Notes: generated by a model not told the origin, from the sequence alone. A stretch of DNA of 64,000 nucleotides from Cordylochernes scorpioides (GCA_030710605.1 CP092865.1:137553585-137617584), one strand, 5' to 3'. Shown: positions 40,634 to 51,504, numbered from the stretch's first letter. Numbers and translations: made by a program.

Positions 40634-41363
40634 ATGACAAATATACATAGATTTAAAAAATATTCTGGCAGTAAGAATAATATAAAAATTGAAAGTTGGA
40701 TTAAGTTATATGAAGTAGAAAATTTTTTTAAAAGCAAACGATGAAGAAAAAAATACACAATCTTATCTACTATTTAGCAGATGAAGCCTTAGAATTTTTT
40801 GCTGATGAAATTCTTACAAATGCACATATAAAAAAAAGGGAAACTGTAAAAGATAAACTCAATGCCAGATTTAAGCCTTGCACATATAGTCCCATTGTAT
40901 TAGCATCTAGCAGAAAGCTCCTTGCAAGTGAAACTGTGGAGACTTATTTAAAGAAAAAATGGACTTACTGAATCAAACATCCTTGAAAAGGGAAGAGAAA
41001 ATACAGCTACTAACAGATGGGCTACCTTTGAGTTGGAGGGATGTGTTTGCAGCAGCACAACCTGCAGATCCAACCAAATGGATACAAGTTGCACTTTCTG
41101 TTGAGCATAACAGGCAACAAAGTAAGCTAAGAAATTTGTTTAAACCCAAAGTATGCACTCTATCTCAACAGGAAAGATCAGCTTCAAATTGCCCATTTTT
41201 CTGCCCAATTTGCATGAAGAAAAGAATTAAAGTGAAACATTGGTTGAATGAATGTCCTGATTATGACCCAAATTATAAAACAGAGAGATCATCTAAAAAT
41301 ACACAACCAAAACAATTCATTACAACAGTCACCGAATCAACCACAAGTAATGAAACAAAGTAG
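40634..41363 (+). pseudogene. Gypsy-A Gag
   Basis: ATG at 40634 starts MTNIHRFKKYSGSKNNIKIE with IESWIKLYEVENFF, then a stop near 40741. The frames at 40741-40971 (YYLADEALEFFADEI) and 40959-41363 (EEKIQLLTDGLPLSWRDVF, then FFCPICMKKRIKVKHWLNEC) continue it. The C..C...H...C cluster is a nucleic-acid-binding knuckle. At least two frame breaks. Confidence 0.7.
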
Positions 41364-41429
41364 CTTGCTTATCAACTAACAATCCTCCTTATAAATAGAT
41401 AGACTTTAAAATTTGTGTCAACAAACATC

Positions 41430-41840
41430 CTTTACAAGCCTTCATGGACACAGGTGCTACCATATCTTTAATAAGTCAAAATTTAATAAAAAGTTTGAAT
41501 TTACATCCTTTAATAGATTTTCCCATGCAAATTCAACAAGCTAACTTATTAACCAAAACTTTGGGATATGTTCATGTAAATTTGCAAATTCATAATAAAA
41601 CTAGAAAGGTCAAAAACTTCATGTAATACCTAATTTAAATTCCAGCTACTCATTGGCTTGGATATTACAGAAGACTTTGAACTTATTGTTGACACTAAAG
41701 ATAAAACAGTGTACACTAAGCAATCGGCAGAAATGGCACTTGTTTGCACAACCTTTAATCATTTGCAAAAACCTAACCAGGATGAGTTGAAAAATTATTA
41801 CAGGAAAATGAGCAAATTTTCAGTCAACATCAAACAGATA
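41430..41840 (+). pseudogene. Gypsy-A protease region
   Basis: AFMDTGATISLISQNLIKSL contains the DTGA active site of retroviral-type aspartic proteases. A shift near 41625 separates it from LLIGLDITEDFELIVDTKDK, the second conserved half. Confidence 0.75.
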
Positions 41841-43022
41841 TAGGAAGAATCTCCATTCAGCACAATATAGTCACCAAAGAACATTTTGCCTATTAGTTTA
41901 AGACCATATAGAAGACCCATCTCTGAATATGAGAAAATTTCCGAACAAGTCAAAGAAATGATTAAGAAAGGATTAATTAAAGAGTCATCCTCCCCATGGT
42001 ATTTTCCAGTTGTTTTAGTGCAAAAAAAAAGATGGGACCAATAGACTTTGTGTAGACTACATGGAACTCAATAAAATTACAATTGATGATAAACAACCCT
42101 TACCACTTTTGCAAGATATTTTTGATAGACTTCATGGAGCAAAGTATTTCACACACTAGATGTGGCTTGGGGATAATGGCATGTTCAAATGCACCCTGAG
42201 TCAGTTCCCGAAACAGCCTTTGTCACCAATGATGGACATTATGAATTTTTCGGTTATGCTTTTTGGGCTCAAAAATGCAGCATCAACATTCCAGAAAATC
42301 ATCCAGCAAGTGATAGGAACTCTTTTATGGAAAGGAGTATGTGTTTTCCAAGATGATATCATCATTTATTCCTCATCCTTTTCCCAGCATATGAACCTGA
42401 TAAAGCAGGTATTTGAAAAATTGCTTGAATACAACATCAAGCTTAAGTTCAACAAATGCTCATTTGCACAGTCAGAGGTCAAATACTTAGGCCATATCAT
42501 TGGTCACAATAAAGTAAAACCTGATCCTGATAAAATCAAAGCTGTTCAAGACTTTCCGCAACCAACAACAGTTAAAGGAATCAGAAGATTCATTGGCTTA
42601 GCAAATTTCTACCGGAAATTCATTCCAAGATTTGCAGAGATTGCCACCCCTCTCACAAACCTGACACAGAAAAATAAATTATTCTCGTGGACACCTCAAG
42701 TTGATAAATCCTTTATAGAATTAAAAGCAGCTTTAACATCAGAACCAATTCTTACCACTTACAAACCAGAAGTACCTTGCAAACTATATACAGACGCATC
42801 AGCAATTGGAATAGCAGGAATACTAAGTCAAGAAATTGATTCAACAGAACATGTAATCATGGTAAACGGTTTGCGGATTTCGACAAATTAGAAAGAAGGA
42901 ATCATATATCGCCGCAAACTCTTTTTTATTAACGCGATAAAAGAAGCTTTATAAAAGCTTTATATAAAAAAACCATCTTCAGAGGTTCACCTTCCATGGC
43001 CTCGATTCTAAGAAACCAATCA

Positions 43023-43361
43023 CCAAAAGCACCGACCAGAAACAGAAAAAAGATTTAGTTTACCAAATTCTCTGCCTCAACTGCAATAGTGTCTACATCG
43101 GCGAGACATCAAGAGACCTTTCAATCAGAATCAAAGAACACCAAAGAAACATCTCTAAACTAAACCCAAACTCCTTAATAGTTGACCACGTCAGGGAAAC
43201 CGGACACACTCCAGACTTCAATAATACCAGAATCCTCCATACAAATGCCAAATCTAAAACCCAAAGACTCATTCTTGAAGCAATAGAAACCATGAAGCAC
43301 CCTAAACCATTAAACAAAAGTATACAGTTGCCATCACAGTACGTTCCCCTTCTATCCTAAA
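43023..43361 (+). CDS. GIY-YIG endonuclease domain of Penelope-like element 2
   Basis: Reading in the frame KKDLVYQILCLNCNSVYIGE, the GIY-YIG core (Y...VYIGETSRDL, R, H) is followed by HVRETGHTPDFNNTRILHTN and ends QLPSQYVPLLS and a stop. Only the 3' part of the element's gene is present; the reverse transcriptase is lost by 5' truncation. Confidence 0.85.
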
Positions 43362-43609
43362 AATCTTCAAAAGTCTCCACTAAATCCTTTGAACTGTTTA
43401 TTGTTGATTCTTTATATTTATTCAATTACGTAAATTTCTTTTAAGATATCTTTGTACTATATTATATTTGAAGTTAGGATCAGATTTGACGTGGCCACGC
43501 GGTGCTATTGAAACGAGGGCGATAGGGGCGTGGTAATTTTCTTTTCTTTTATTTTATTTATATTAAAAACTATATATATAATATCTCCTTGTTTGTACAC
43601 TATAATTAG

Positions 43610-43640
43610 CTGAAGAAGGGCTTGCCCGAAAGCTTCTTTT
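43610..43640 (+). ncRNA. hammerhead-like motif in Penelope terminal repeat
   Basis: CTGAAGA (43610-43616), then A-GGGC-TT-GCCC and GAAA (43628-43631), followed by self-complementary AAGCTT. CTGAAGA fits CUGANGA, but an extra A precedes stem II and stem I is poor, so this is probably a degenerate copy. Confidence 0.42.
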
Positions 43641-44039
43641 ATCGCGTTAATAAAAAAGAGTTGCGGCGATATATGATTCCTTCTTTCTAGAACATGTAAT
43701 ATCATACTATTCCAAAAAGCTTCTTAAACACCAACAGAACTACTCAGCTTATGAACTGGAATGCTATGCTGTCATCCAAGCAATAGATTATTTTGAGTAT
43801 CTGGAAAAACAAGCCCTTCCAAGTTATTACGGATCACTCAGCCTTACAGTGGCTACTCAATCTCGAAAATCCAAAATCTAAATTTTTCAGGTGGCTAGTC
43901 AATTTATCAACTAAAGCCTTTACAATCACACAGATCTGGAACCAAACTGACTCATGTAGATGCATTATCAAGAGCCCCAGTACTAAGTATTTCCATTTTC
44001 GAGCTACAACAACATCAAAGAAAGGCAGATCTCATCTTC

Positions 44040-44612
44040 ATTGAAGACCCTCAAGATCATCAAAACACAGTGATGGTCAAGAAGAGAGGACTACTCAGGG
44101 CTGTGGTGCCTGCTTCTTTTAAAGAACATATTCTGAAGGAATATCATGATAACATGAGTCACCCATCCATGAACAAGACAGTCAAATTAATAGTTCCTTT
44201 ATTTTGGTGGTCAGACATGGTACAGGAAATTAAATCTTATGTGAGATCATGCAAGACATGTCAACTGACCAAACATCTAACCAACCAACTCTAGGACAAC
44301 TAATAATTCCAGACACAGAATTACAACTAGCTCAAGTAATAAGTGCAGATACAATAGTTATGGGAACATCAGCTGAAAAGACAAAGCACAAGTACATCCA
44401 AGTGTTCATTGATCATCTTACAAGATATGTTTGGGGCATTTCCCACTATCAAAAACACAGCTCAAGCAACGCTACAATGTTTCAACAGAATCCTTCAAGT
44501 CTCGCTACCCATAAAACATATTATCACTGACAACGGAAAAAACTTTAATTCCAAGGAATTCAAAAGGTGTTTGAAAGTTTCATAACATCAAACAAACTTT
44601 CACCACACATAC
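44040..44612 (+). pseudogene. Gypsy-A integrase, first part
   Basis: EYHDNMSHPSMNKTVKLIVP ... CKTCQLTKH is the HHCC zinc module. VISADTIVMGTSAEKTKHKY and FIDHLTRYVWG form the start of the catalytic core in the next frame, and ITDNGKNFNSKEF the second catalytic D in a third. The core is cut at 44612 by Gypsy-B and resumes at 50878. Confidence 0.85.
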
Positions 44613-44738
44613 TGTGTTGTTATCCAAGACGAGGCAAGATTAAACTAAGCATTAGTTTATTTCCTATTATAATATATATTTTATATACAAGTCAAAGGAG
44701 ATCACTAGCAGAGTATTATTCCTTTTGGTTTCCAGAGC

Positions 44739-46166
44739 TCAACAATCTATGAGCCTAATACTCTGCACATCTCCTCCCTTAACTTTACAGGAACCTTCGA
44801 GGTATCTTGACTGCCCTTCCATATCTTGTATGCACGGCTGGCATTGAAGGGAGGCTCTTCTCTGGATCCTGGTCTTGGTTGTCCCTCTGCATCCTTCCAT
44901 CTCTTGTAGATGAGGCCGTTTGGTGTAGGGCAATCCTCCTCGGTCCTCTTGCTCCTGGTCATCCTTGCATCTCCTTGAGAGCCGGGTTGATGTCGAAGTG
45001 GGGGTCTCCTCATTTCTCTGCTCCTGGCGCTGGCCCTCCTCAGAAGCATCCATGGTACCTCCCATTTTTGGTAGAGGTGTGAGGTGGAGTCTGTTTCGCC
45101 TAACTTTTCCTTGGGGAGTTTGTACCCAATAGGAACGCGGTTCTTCGGATTTGTGAAGAACTGTTCCTTCTACCCTTTGATCTCTAATCCAAACGCTGTC
45201 CCCTTGTTGAAGCGGAGGCAAGCTATGTACATCGTGTCGTTTATCATATAGGCGCTTCTGGTTGATCACCCTCCTTTTCTCTCTTTCTTGCAAAGCTTCG
45301 GAGTCCAAGTACCTTGGCATCAGTGATGATTCTATTGCTGGAACAGAGGTCCTAAGGCGTCGTCCCATTAATAGTTCAGCTGGACTATAACCACTTTCCA
45401 GGGGCATCGTTCTATATGCTTGAAGAGTCAGATAGCAATCTTCTTCTTTCTTAAAACTTTGCTTTATATTCTTGATAATTGCTTCAATAAATCCATTGCT
45501 TTGAGGGAATTTCGGGCTGGATGTGATATGTTTGAAAGACCATTCCTTAGAAAATTTTGAAAATTCGGAACCCAGAACTTTTTGGAATTGTGGTCCATTA
45601 TCGCTTCTCACAGTCTCAGGTGTTCCATGCCTAGCAAATATAGATTTAAGACGGCTTATTACTTCTTGAGCAGTTAGATTTTGTAAAAGTGATATTTCTG
45701 GGTACCTGGAGTAGTAATCACATACAATTAGATACCATCTCCCATTTAGATAAAAGAGATCCATTCCGACTTTTTGCCAAGGCCTGATCGGAAATTCTGA
45801 GGGCATCAAAGGTTCATGCTTGGGTTTTCTCTCCTTCAAGCATTTTGTACACGACGAAACCATCCTTTCAATCTCTTGGGAAATTCCTAACCACCAAACC
45901 GATTCTTTTGCTCTAGATCTGCATTTATTGATCCCAAAATGGCCTTGGTGCAATTTCTCAAGGATATCTTTCCTCAATGACTTAGGGATTAGAATTCTTT
46001 GTCCTCTAAGAAGAAGACCATTCTGATAGGTCAGGTCCTCCTGAAATTGCCAGTATCCTCTTAGTGCTGGATCTACTTCTCTTTTATTCTTAGGCCATCC
46101 ACTCATACAGTATTTAGCCAATTGAGAGCAAAGTGAATCTTTCTTTTGCTTTCTAGAAATCTCCAA
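44739..46166 (-). CDS. Gypsy-B integrase
   Basis: 475 codons. HQGHFGINKCRSRAKESVWW ... CTKCLKE is the HHCC module. The catalytic core has GMDLFYLNGRWYLIVCDYYS (D), VRSDNGPQF (D) and SPKFPQSNGFIEAIIKNIKQ (E). The C-terminal region carries LLMGRRLRTSVP and a basic tail. The frame overlaps the LTR at its end and joins RNase H upstream through a one-base shift near 46200. The long uninterrupted frame suggests a recent insertion. Confidence 0.93.
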   Translation of the reverse strand: MEISRKQKKDSLCSQLAKYCMSGWPKNKREVDPALRGYWQFQEDLTYQNGLLLRGQRILIPKSLRKDILEKLHQGHFGINKCRSRAKESVWWLGISQEIERMVSSCTKCLKERKPKHEPLMPSEFPIRPWQKVGMDLFYLNGRWYLIVCDYYSRYPEISLLQNLTAQEVISRLKSIFARHGTPETVRSDNGPQFQKVLGSEFSKFSKEWSFKHITSSPKFPQSNGFIEAIIKNIKQSFKKEEDCYLTLQAYRTMPLESGYSPAELLMGRRLRTSVPAIESSLMPRYLDSEALQEREKRRVINQKRLYDKRHDVHSLPPLQQGDSVWIRDQRVEGTVLHKSEEPRSYWVQTPQGKVRRNRLHLTPLPKMGGTMDASEEGQRQEQRNEETPTSTSTRLSRRCKDDQEQEDRGGLPYTKRPHLQEMEGCRGTTKTRIQRRASLQCQPCIQDMEGQSRYLEGSCKVKGGDVQSIRLIDC

Positions 46167-46204
46167 AAGTCTTTCTTCTGTTGCTGGAAATTCAATGGAT
46201 TGGA

Positions 46205-48127
46205 TTACGCAGAAAGTTCTTCTTCCAATTCATCTTTATGTGGTTTAGACATAGGCTTCCTTGATAACATATCAGCCACTATTTGCTTTTTGCCAGCAAT
46301 GTGACTTATTTGATAAGAATACCTCATCATCCTCATTTTTAATCGCTGAAGTCTGGGAGTTATGTCTTCCAAGGATTTGGACGTAAAAATGGCAATCAGT
46401 GGTTTGTGATCTGTTTCAATATGGATTTTAATACCTGTAACATAATCCTTTAGTCGATCACAAGTCCATACTATAGCCAGTCCTTCTTTTTCAATTTGGC
46501 TGTATCTTTTCTCCGTTTCTGAAAGTGTTCTAGAAACATAAGCTATAGGTTTTAAAGATCCATCAGGTTGTTCTTGTCTTAGAACCCCACCTAATCCAAA
46601 TGAAGAAGCATCAGCCGATACTATGGTCGTTCTTGAGGGATCAAATAAAGCGAGGTTAGGTCTAGATACTAACTCTTGTTTCAGCAGGTTAAAGCTCTTT
46701 TTCTGAGGTTCATCCCAAACCCACTCGTTTTTTGTACTTAGTAACGAATTCAAGGGTTGTAATTTATCCGCAAGGTTGGGAATGAATTTTCCTAAATAAT
46801 TCACCATGCCTAAGAAAGACTTCAATTCTTTTGTTGATCTAGGCGCCTCCATTTTTGTAATAGCATCGAGCTTTTCTTCGTCAATGAATAAGCCTTCTAA
46901 ACTCAATGTGTGTCCCAGGAATTTTACAGTTTTAACTCCAAATTGACACTTTTCTGGGTTGAGTGTCATCCCTTCTTCTTGGATTTTCTTCAAAACTTGG
47001 CGTACCCTTTCGTTATGTTCTTTTAAGGAAGATCCGTATACTACAATATCATCCATGAAGCATACAACCCCTTCTATTTTGCCCAGAAGCTGAGTCATCT
47101 TTCTTTGAAAGATTTCTGGTGCCGACGTTATTCCAAATGGGATTCTTTTGAAAAAGAACCTGCCGAATGGCGTTATAAAGGTGGTTAGTTTTTGGGATTC
47201 TTTAGCTAACCCAAACTGCCAAAATCCAGAATTTGCATCTAGCTTGGAAAAATAGCAAGCATTTCCCAGCTGTCCCAGGATATGCTCTGTCGCAGGTAGC
47301 GGATAATTTTCTCTTCTTATATATTGATTTAGCTTCGTTAAATCAACACAAATTCTTATTTTTCCTCCTGGTTTCGATACTGCGACCATTCCCGCACACC
47401 ACTCAGTCGGCTCTTCTACTGATTCAATGACTCCTAGCCTGGTCATCTCTTCAAGTTGTTCTTTTGCCTGTTTCATTAAGGGAATTGGAACCCTCCTAGG
47501 GGTGCATAAAGCGTATGGTTTCGCATCTGGTTGTAGGGATATTTTGTAATTTATTTTAGCATGTCCTAAACCATTAAATATTTCTGGAAACTCTCTTTTT
47601 GGATTTAAAAAATTTGATGATAATTGCTGAATCATTCTCACAATGTTTAATTTTTCACTTGTCTCCCCAGAGAGAAGTGGCTGCTTTAGTTTATCAACAA
47701 TGTATATTTTCGAGTTTAAGTGCTGGCCTTTATTTTGAAGTTCTACGTAGATCATTCCAACTGTTTCCAAGGGTATTCCATTTGGACCTTGTAATATTTT
47801 AACAGATTTTTCCAGTTTTATTCTTTGGAAACTTTGATAATAATATTGTAGGAGGAGCACGTTGACATCAGCTCCGGTGTCAATTTTAAAATTAATTTGT
47901 CTATTATTTACCCTAATTGGTACTATCCATTTCTTGGAATTATCCTCTACAGATCCCAAAAAAGCTATCTCTGATTTTATTTCATTTATGGCTTCTGATC
48001 TACATACTTTGGCATAATGGCCCTTTTTCTTGCATTTACTACAATACGAGTTCATAGCTGGACAATTTTTCCAATCATGATTATTTGAATTGCCACACCT
48101 GGTGCATCCATGTGATGACCCTCCCAA
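46205..48127 (-). CDS. Gypsy-B nucleocapsid, protease, reverse transcriptase and RNase H
   Basis: 640 codons in one frame: zinc knuckles (CTRCGNSNNHDWKNC, CSKCKKKGHYAKVC), protease FKIDTGADVNVL, polymerase with GGKIRICVDLTKLNQYI, YFSKLDANSGFWQF, RIPFGITSAPEIFQRKM and the catalytic FMDD (47060-47049), thumb ELKSFLGMVNYLGKF, RNase H (IVSADASSFGLGGVL, IEKEGLAIVWTCDR, HIETDHKPLIAIF). All catalytic acidic residues are present. Gag upstream (48254-48760) is in another frame. Confidence 0.95.
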   Translation of the reverse strand: MGGSSHGCTRCGNSNNHDWKNCPAMNSYCSKCKKKGHYAKVCRSEAINEIKSEIAFLGSVEDNSKKWIVPIRVNNRQINFKIDTGADVNVLLLQYYYQSFQRIKLEKSVKILQGPNGIPLETVGMIYVELQNKGQHLNSKIYIVDKLKQPLLSGETSEKLNIVRMIQQLSSNFLNPKREFPEIFNGLGHAKINYKISLQPDAKPYALCTPRRVPIPLMKQAKEQLEEMTRLGVIESVEEPTEWCAGMVAVSKPGGKIRICVDLTKLNQYIRRENYPLPATEHILGQLGNACYFSKLDANSGFWQFGLAKESQKLTTFITPFGRFFFKRIPFGITSAPEIFQRKMTQLLGKIEGVVCFMDDIVVYGSSLKEHNERVRQVLKKIQEEGMTLNPEKCQFGVKTVKFLGHTLSLEGLFIDEEKLDAITKMEAPRSTKELKSFLGMVNYLGKFIPNLADKLQPLNSLLSTKNEWVWDEPQKKSFNLLKQELVSRPNLALFDPSRTTIVSADASSFGLGGVLRQEQPDGSLKPIAYVSRTLSETEKRYSQIEKEGLAIVWTCDRLKDYVTGIKIHIETDHKPLIAIFTSKSLEDITPRLQRLKMRMMRYSYQISHIAGKKQIVADMLSRKPMSKPHKDELEEELSA

Positions 48128-48253
48128 CTGGTTTGACTTGAATTGTCTTATTTTTTATTCGTGCCTTTTTGTTTCTTTTATGTGATTAGGCATTTTCTTT
48201 ATTTGATCTATAGAATCTTGTTGGTAAAGGCTAGACTGCTGTTCTTTGACACT

Positions 48254-48760
48254 TTATAATTGCTTTGCCATTAGTGTGGCTTTTACTAAGGTCAAGTCTG
48301 TATCAAGTTGCATTCTTTCAGATAATGCTCTATCCCTTACTCCAACAACTATCCTATCCCTAACCAACTCATCATGTAACATCCCAAAATTGCAGTGCTC
48401 AGCTAGGCTATGGAGTGCTGTGATAAATTCATTCACCTTTTCCCCTTCCTGCTGACATCTTTGATTAAATCTTGCCCTTTCATAAATTATATTACGTCTT
48501 GGAATAAAGTGACTTTCAAAGCATTCAATAACTTTATTATAAATTTCTAGTTGGTCACTTGCTATTTTACATGACAACAAAATGTCATCTGCATTATCAC
48601 CCATGCAGTACACGAGCATATTAACTTGCTCATTTTCTGGGTTATTAATTAACCCACTTGCCTGCCTAAAACGTTCAAATCTCCTAATCCATTTTGGCCA
48701 ATCACCTGGATTTGAAAAATTAAAAGGTTCTGGGGCTACACAATTATAATTTTGGGACAT
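48254..48760 (-). CDS. Gypsy-B Gag
   Basis: 168 codons starting MSQNYNCVAPEPFNFSNPGD. It has the Gag core WIRRFERFRQASGL, MLVYCMGDNADDILLS, SHFIPRRNIIYERARFNQRC and HSLAEHCNFG, typical of Gypsy elements. A break between 48254 and 48127 separates it from the zinc knuckles. Confidence 0.88.
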   Translation of the reverse strand: MSQNYNCVAPEPFNFSNPGDWPKWIRRFERFRQASGLINNPENEQVNMLVYCMGDNADDILLSCKIASDQLEIYNKVIECFESHFIPRRNIIYERARFNQRCQQEGEKVNEFITALHSLAEHCNFGMLHDELVRDRIVVGVRDRALSERMQLDTDLTLVKATLMAKQL

Positions 48761-48804
48761 TATAAAGATTTATTTATAATATAATATAACTTACCAAAAA
48801 GTTT

Positions 48805-48950
48805 GCTTGATGTCAAGTTTCAAATTTTCTTCGAACAACGACCTTCTTTATGAATTCAGTTTACCGCTTCTAAGCTTGCTTGATGTCGAATTTCAAATTT
48901 TCTTCGAACAACGACCTTCTTTATGAATTCAGTTTACCGCTGTCACCATG
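48805..48950 (-). repeat. 73-bp tandem duplication in the Gypsy-B leader
   Basis: GCTTGATGTCAAGTTTCAAA through GTTTACCGCT repeats immediately (48805-48877 and 48878-48950) with two or three differences. It abuts the primer-binding site, so it duplicated part of the untranslated leader. Confidence 0.85.
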
Positions 48951-49020
48951 TGTTGTTATCCAAGACGAGGCAAGATTAACTAAGCATATATTAGTTTATT
49001 TCCTATTATAATATATATTT

Positions 49021-50774
49021 ATTTATTTATTTAAGTAACCCAGGTTCCTGGAGCGTACAGAAGTCGCCAACTACCCGGGATGTCCTTCTGACCTAAGTCT
49101 TCTTGGATTTATGTACAATGCCAGTGGAAGTCCAATTAATGAGGTGTTGCCAGGCAGATTTCTTTCTTGGGAGATTTTCTAGGGATGCTGGACATATGTT
49201 GGTGATACCTAGTAGAGTGGCTGTCTGGAATCTTTGGTATTGGAAGGTTGGGCAAGTGAAGAGGAGGTGGTCTACGGTTTGGTCTTCATCTTGGCAGTGG
49301 GGGCAAGTTGGGTCTTCTTTCGATACCGTTGCAAGGTCTGCCTGAATGTAGCCATGGCCGGTCAGGATTGTTGTGGAGGTAGATCCATGCTTGATGTTTC
49401 GAAGCATTTGGAGGAGTAGTTTCGGGGTAGCAGCAAATCTTCGTAGATTTCTGGTGGAGTAATCTTGGATGTTGAGGTCTGTCCACATTTTGAGGGCTAT
49501 CTGTTCTTTTTTACCGCGCGCGACGCTCTTTGGGAGGGTGGTAAAGGATAATGGCAGATTAGAATGTGCTGCAGCCTTTGCCGCCTGATCCGCCAGTTCA
49601 TTTCCTTGAATACCGCTGTGGCCTTTGATCCAGCAGAGTTGCACATTTGGTGAAAAATGCAGGTTGTAGATTATTTCCGCAATTAGTTGCGTTCTTGGGG
49701 GCCAAGACCTACATATGGCTGATAGAGCTGATTGGCAGTCTGAAGCAATGATAAAGTGTTCTTTCGGGAAATTCATGGTGAATTTTGTTGCGTAGAGAAT
49801 GGCAAGCAGTTCAGCTTGGAACGCTGAGCACTCCTGGTGGAGTTTAAGTTGTATGGTTTGAAGAGGAGGTGGTAGGATGACTCCAGCCCCAACTCCTTCT
49901 GATGATTGGGATCCGTCTGTGTAAATGGTGGTGACATTTAGTTGTAGTGATTAGCTAAAATAGATTATCTTCCGTAATGGGGGATAGGGTAAAGAGGAAG
50001 GACTTGGGCGTGATTCGTAGTGGCCCGTTTTCAAGGTTTTTAAATATTCTATGTGAGCCTTTATAGAGATATCGAGTGGGGGACAACCCGTCAATGAGAT
50101 AGCTGGTATTGTCGGTGTGCATGGACCACCTCTTATTATTGTTTTCGCATATTTGTAGTGGAGACTACGTAGCTTGCGAGCCCCATTTGTGTCATATGCA
50201 CGTTTTCCCCAGACACCAGAGCCATATAGTAGCGCTGGGAGAACGACTCTCTTGTAAATTTTGTGTCCGGAACTGAAGGTTGAACCAAATTGCCCTTTTA
50301 TGGTGCTAGTGAGCCTTGGGAGTATCCATCGGTATTTGAGTAAACTGTTATTGAGATGTTTAATAAATTGTCTCTTTGAATCAAAGGTAATACCAAGGAT
50401 TTTAATTGTTTTGTTGATTGCAATGGGCTGGTCGAGAAGTCGGATGCTGTCCTTGTTTGGCCATCTTGGTTTGTTTCTGTAAAACATGCATGCTTGAGTC
50501 TTGTGGGGATTTACCAACATTCCATGCCTTCTGCACCATTGTGAGAAATTTTCAAGAAAATTGTTTATTTGACATTTAGGAAGCTTTGGGGCCACCTGCA
50601 CCATTAGTGTGAAATCATCTGCGAAGCCCACTAATTCGCTCTTTCTAGGTTTTTGCAAGGTAAATGCTTTTCTTGCAATCATATTGAAGAGGAAGGGACT
50701 TAAAGCCGCTCCTTGTGGGACTCCACGGAGTGACAGAATGTGAGCAGTGTGTCCCCATGCGCTATAGGCCATTT
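49021..50774 (-). mobile_element. 5'-truncated LINE inside the Gypsy-B 5' LTR
   Basis: 1754 bp flanked by AATATATATTT (49010-49020, 50775-50785). The 3' tail on the minus strand is AAATAAATAAAT. The truncated start falls in the reverse transcriptase. It has reverse transcriptase and RNase H but no ORF1. Confidence 0.92.
49093..50772 (-). pseudogene. LINE reverse transcriptase (partial) and RNase H
   Basis: LRGVPQGAALSPFLFNMIAR and LVGFADDFTLMV (FADD) mark the polymerase; the frame continues to FYRNKPRWP and IYKRVVLPALLYGSGVWG. A single in-frame TAA at 49951-49953 is followed without shift by VTTIYTDGSQSSEGVGAGVI, CSAFQAELLAILYA, DCQSALSAICR and WIKGHSGIQGNELADQAAKA (RNase H D, E, D, H/D). 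The C-terminus has CPHCQDEDQTVDHLLFTCPT. The layout is that of Jockey/I-like LINEs with RNase H. Confidence 0.92.
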
Positions 50775-50877
50775 AATATATATTTTATATACAAGTCAAA
50801 AGAGATCACTAGCAGAGTATTATTCTTTTGGTTTCCAGAGCTCAACAATCTATGAGCCTAATACTCTGCACACATAC

Positions 50878-51305
50878 CACCCCCAGAGTAATGGAATGTG
50901 AAAAAGGTTAACGGAACAATCATGACCAAGTTAAGAGCGGCCTTGCTTGATAAACCAAGGTGAAATGGAGCACACTTTTGCTCAAGGTCATTACTGACTA
51001 CAACAACACCCCTCATGACGTAACAGGTTTTCCGCCATCTTTTCTACTTTTTGGTTACAATGTGCAGCCACAATTTGCTGATAACCCCTCAACCTCGGTA
51101 GAAGATGCTAGAAAACTGGCTATAAAAAGAACTCAACATCATCGTGATATTTCTAAAAGAAGACATGATTCAAGGCATCCCGACATTGAATTTAAAGTTG
51201 GAGATCTCGTTCTTAAAAGAATTCCCTACAATGATCCGAGGCTAATTAAAACAGCTCCCAAATACGAAGGACCATTCCAAGTTTTGAGAAGATTGTCTAA
51301 AGCAT
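50878..51305 (+). pseudogene. Gypsy-A integrase, second part
   Basis: TACCACCCCCAGAGTAATGG completes the YHPQSNG motif with the catalytic glutamate region, then WSTLLLKVITDYNNTPHDVT, FPPSFLLFGYNVQPQF and KVGDLVLKRIPYNDPR with YEGPFQVLRRLSK of the C-terminal domain. The coding sequence ends abruptly at the hAT border (51306). Confidence 0.85.
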
Positions 51306-51504
51306 GCATGTCAAACTCAAATCTTAACACGGGCCAAATAAAAAAGTAATAAGATTATGTGGGCCGCAAAAAAAGAAAACAAGTAATTAAATTTTTATAG
51401 TAACATTTATGTAGGTTTATTTTAAAAATACTAATAAGAAAAAAGAAAGTAAAGTTAATATTTTCTCCCTGATATTTGGCATCTCTTTTCTGCTACCATC
51501 TTTC

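Larger units (their letters stand above)
42858..43688 (+). mobile_element. Penelope-like fragment inserted in Gypsy-A
   Basis: 831 bp flanked by AGAACATGTAAT on both sides (42846-42857, 43689-43700). It encodes the GIY-YIG endonuclease end (VYQILCLNCNSVYIGETSRD, DHVRETGHTPDF) up to a stop at about 43360, then a terminal repeat. The start (GAAAGAAGGAATCATATATC) and end are inverted copies. It is a different family from the one at 9903-18333. Confidence 0.9.
41870..44050 (+). pseudogene. Gypsy-A reverse transcriptase and RNase H, split by Penelope
   Basis: Upstream of 42160 the frame is broken (an extra A in a run near 42021-42028, a stop near 42158). From 42160, FSVMLFGLKNAASTFQKIIQ, then FQDD as the catalytic box, the thumb GIRRFIGLANFYRKFIPRFA and RNase H start (LYTDASAIGIAGILSQE) are open. 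RNase H resumes after the Penelope insertion at 43701 (SYYSKKLLKHQQNYSAYELE) and continues in other frames as FQVITDHSALQWLL. Confidence 0.85.
44613..50872 (-). mobile_element. Gypsy-B LTR retrotransposon inserted in Gypsy-A integrase
   Basis: LTRs at 44613-44769 (157 bp) and 48949-50872 (split by a LINE); the target duplication CATAC lies at 44608-44612 and 50873-50877. On the minus strand the primer-binding site just inside the 5' LTR is TGGTGACAGCGG, resembling the complement of a leucine-tRNA end. Gag, protease, reverse transcriptase, RNase H and integrase are nearly open, with few shifts. Confidence 0.95.
40304..51305 (+). mobile_element. Gypsy-A LTR retrotransposon (interrupted)
   Basis: A primer-binding site TGGCGCAGTCGAAAGG at 40525-40540 (complementary to a serine-tRNA-like 3' end, as in 17.6/297-type elements) marks the end of a 5' LTR whose start I cannot fix. 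Gag, protease, reverse transcriptase, RNase H and integrase follow in Gypsy order up to 51305. It is split by a Penelope fragment (42858-43688) and Gypsy-B (44613-50872), and ends against the hAT end at 51306. The 3' LTR is not seen; it may lie beyond 63171 or be lost. Confidence 0.8.

Noticed and set aside
44745..45049. Alternative 100-codon frame overlapping the Gypsy-B integrase end
   Set aside because: It shadows the 475-codon integrase frame and shows no independent motif.
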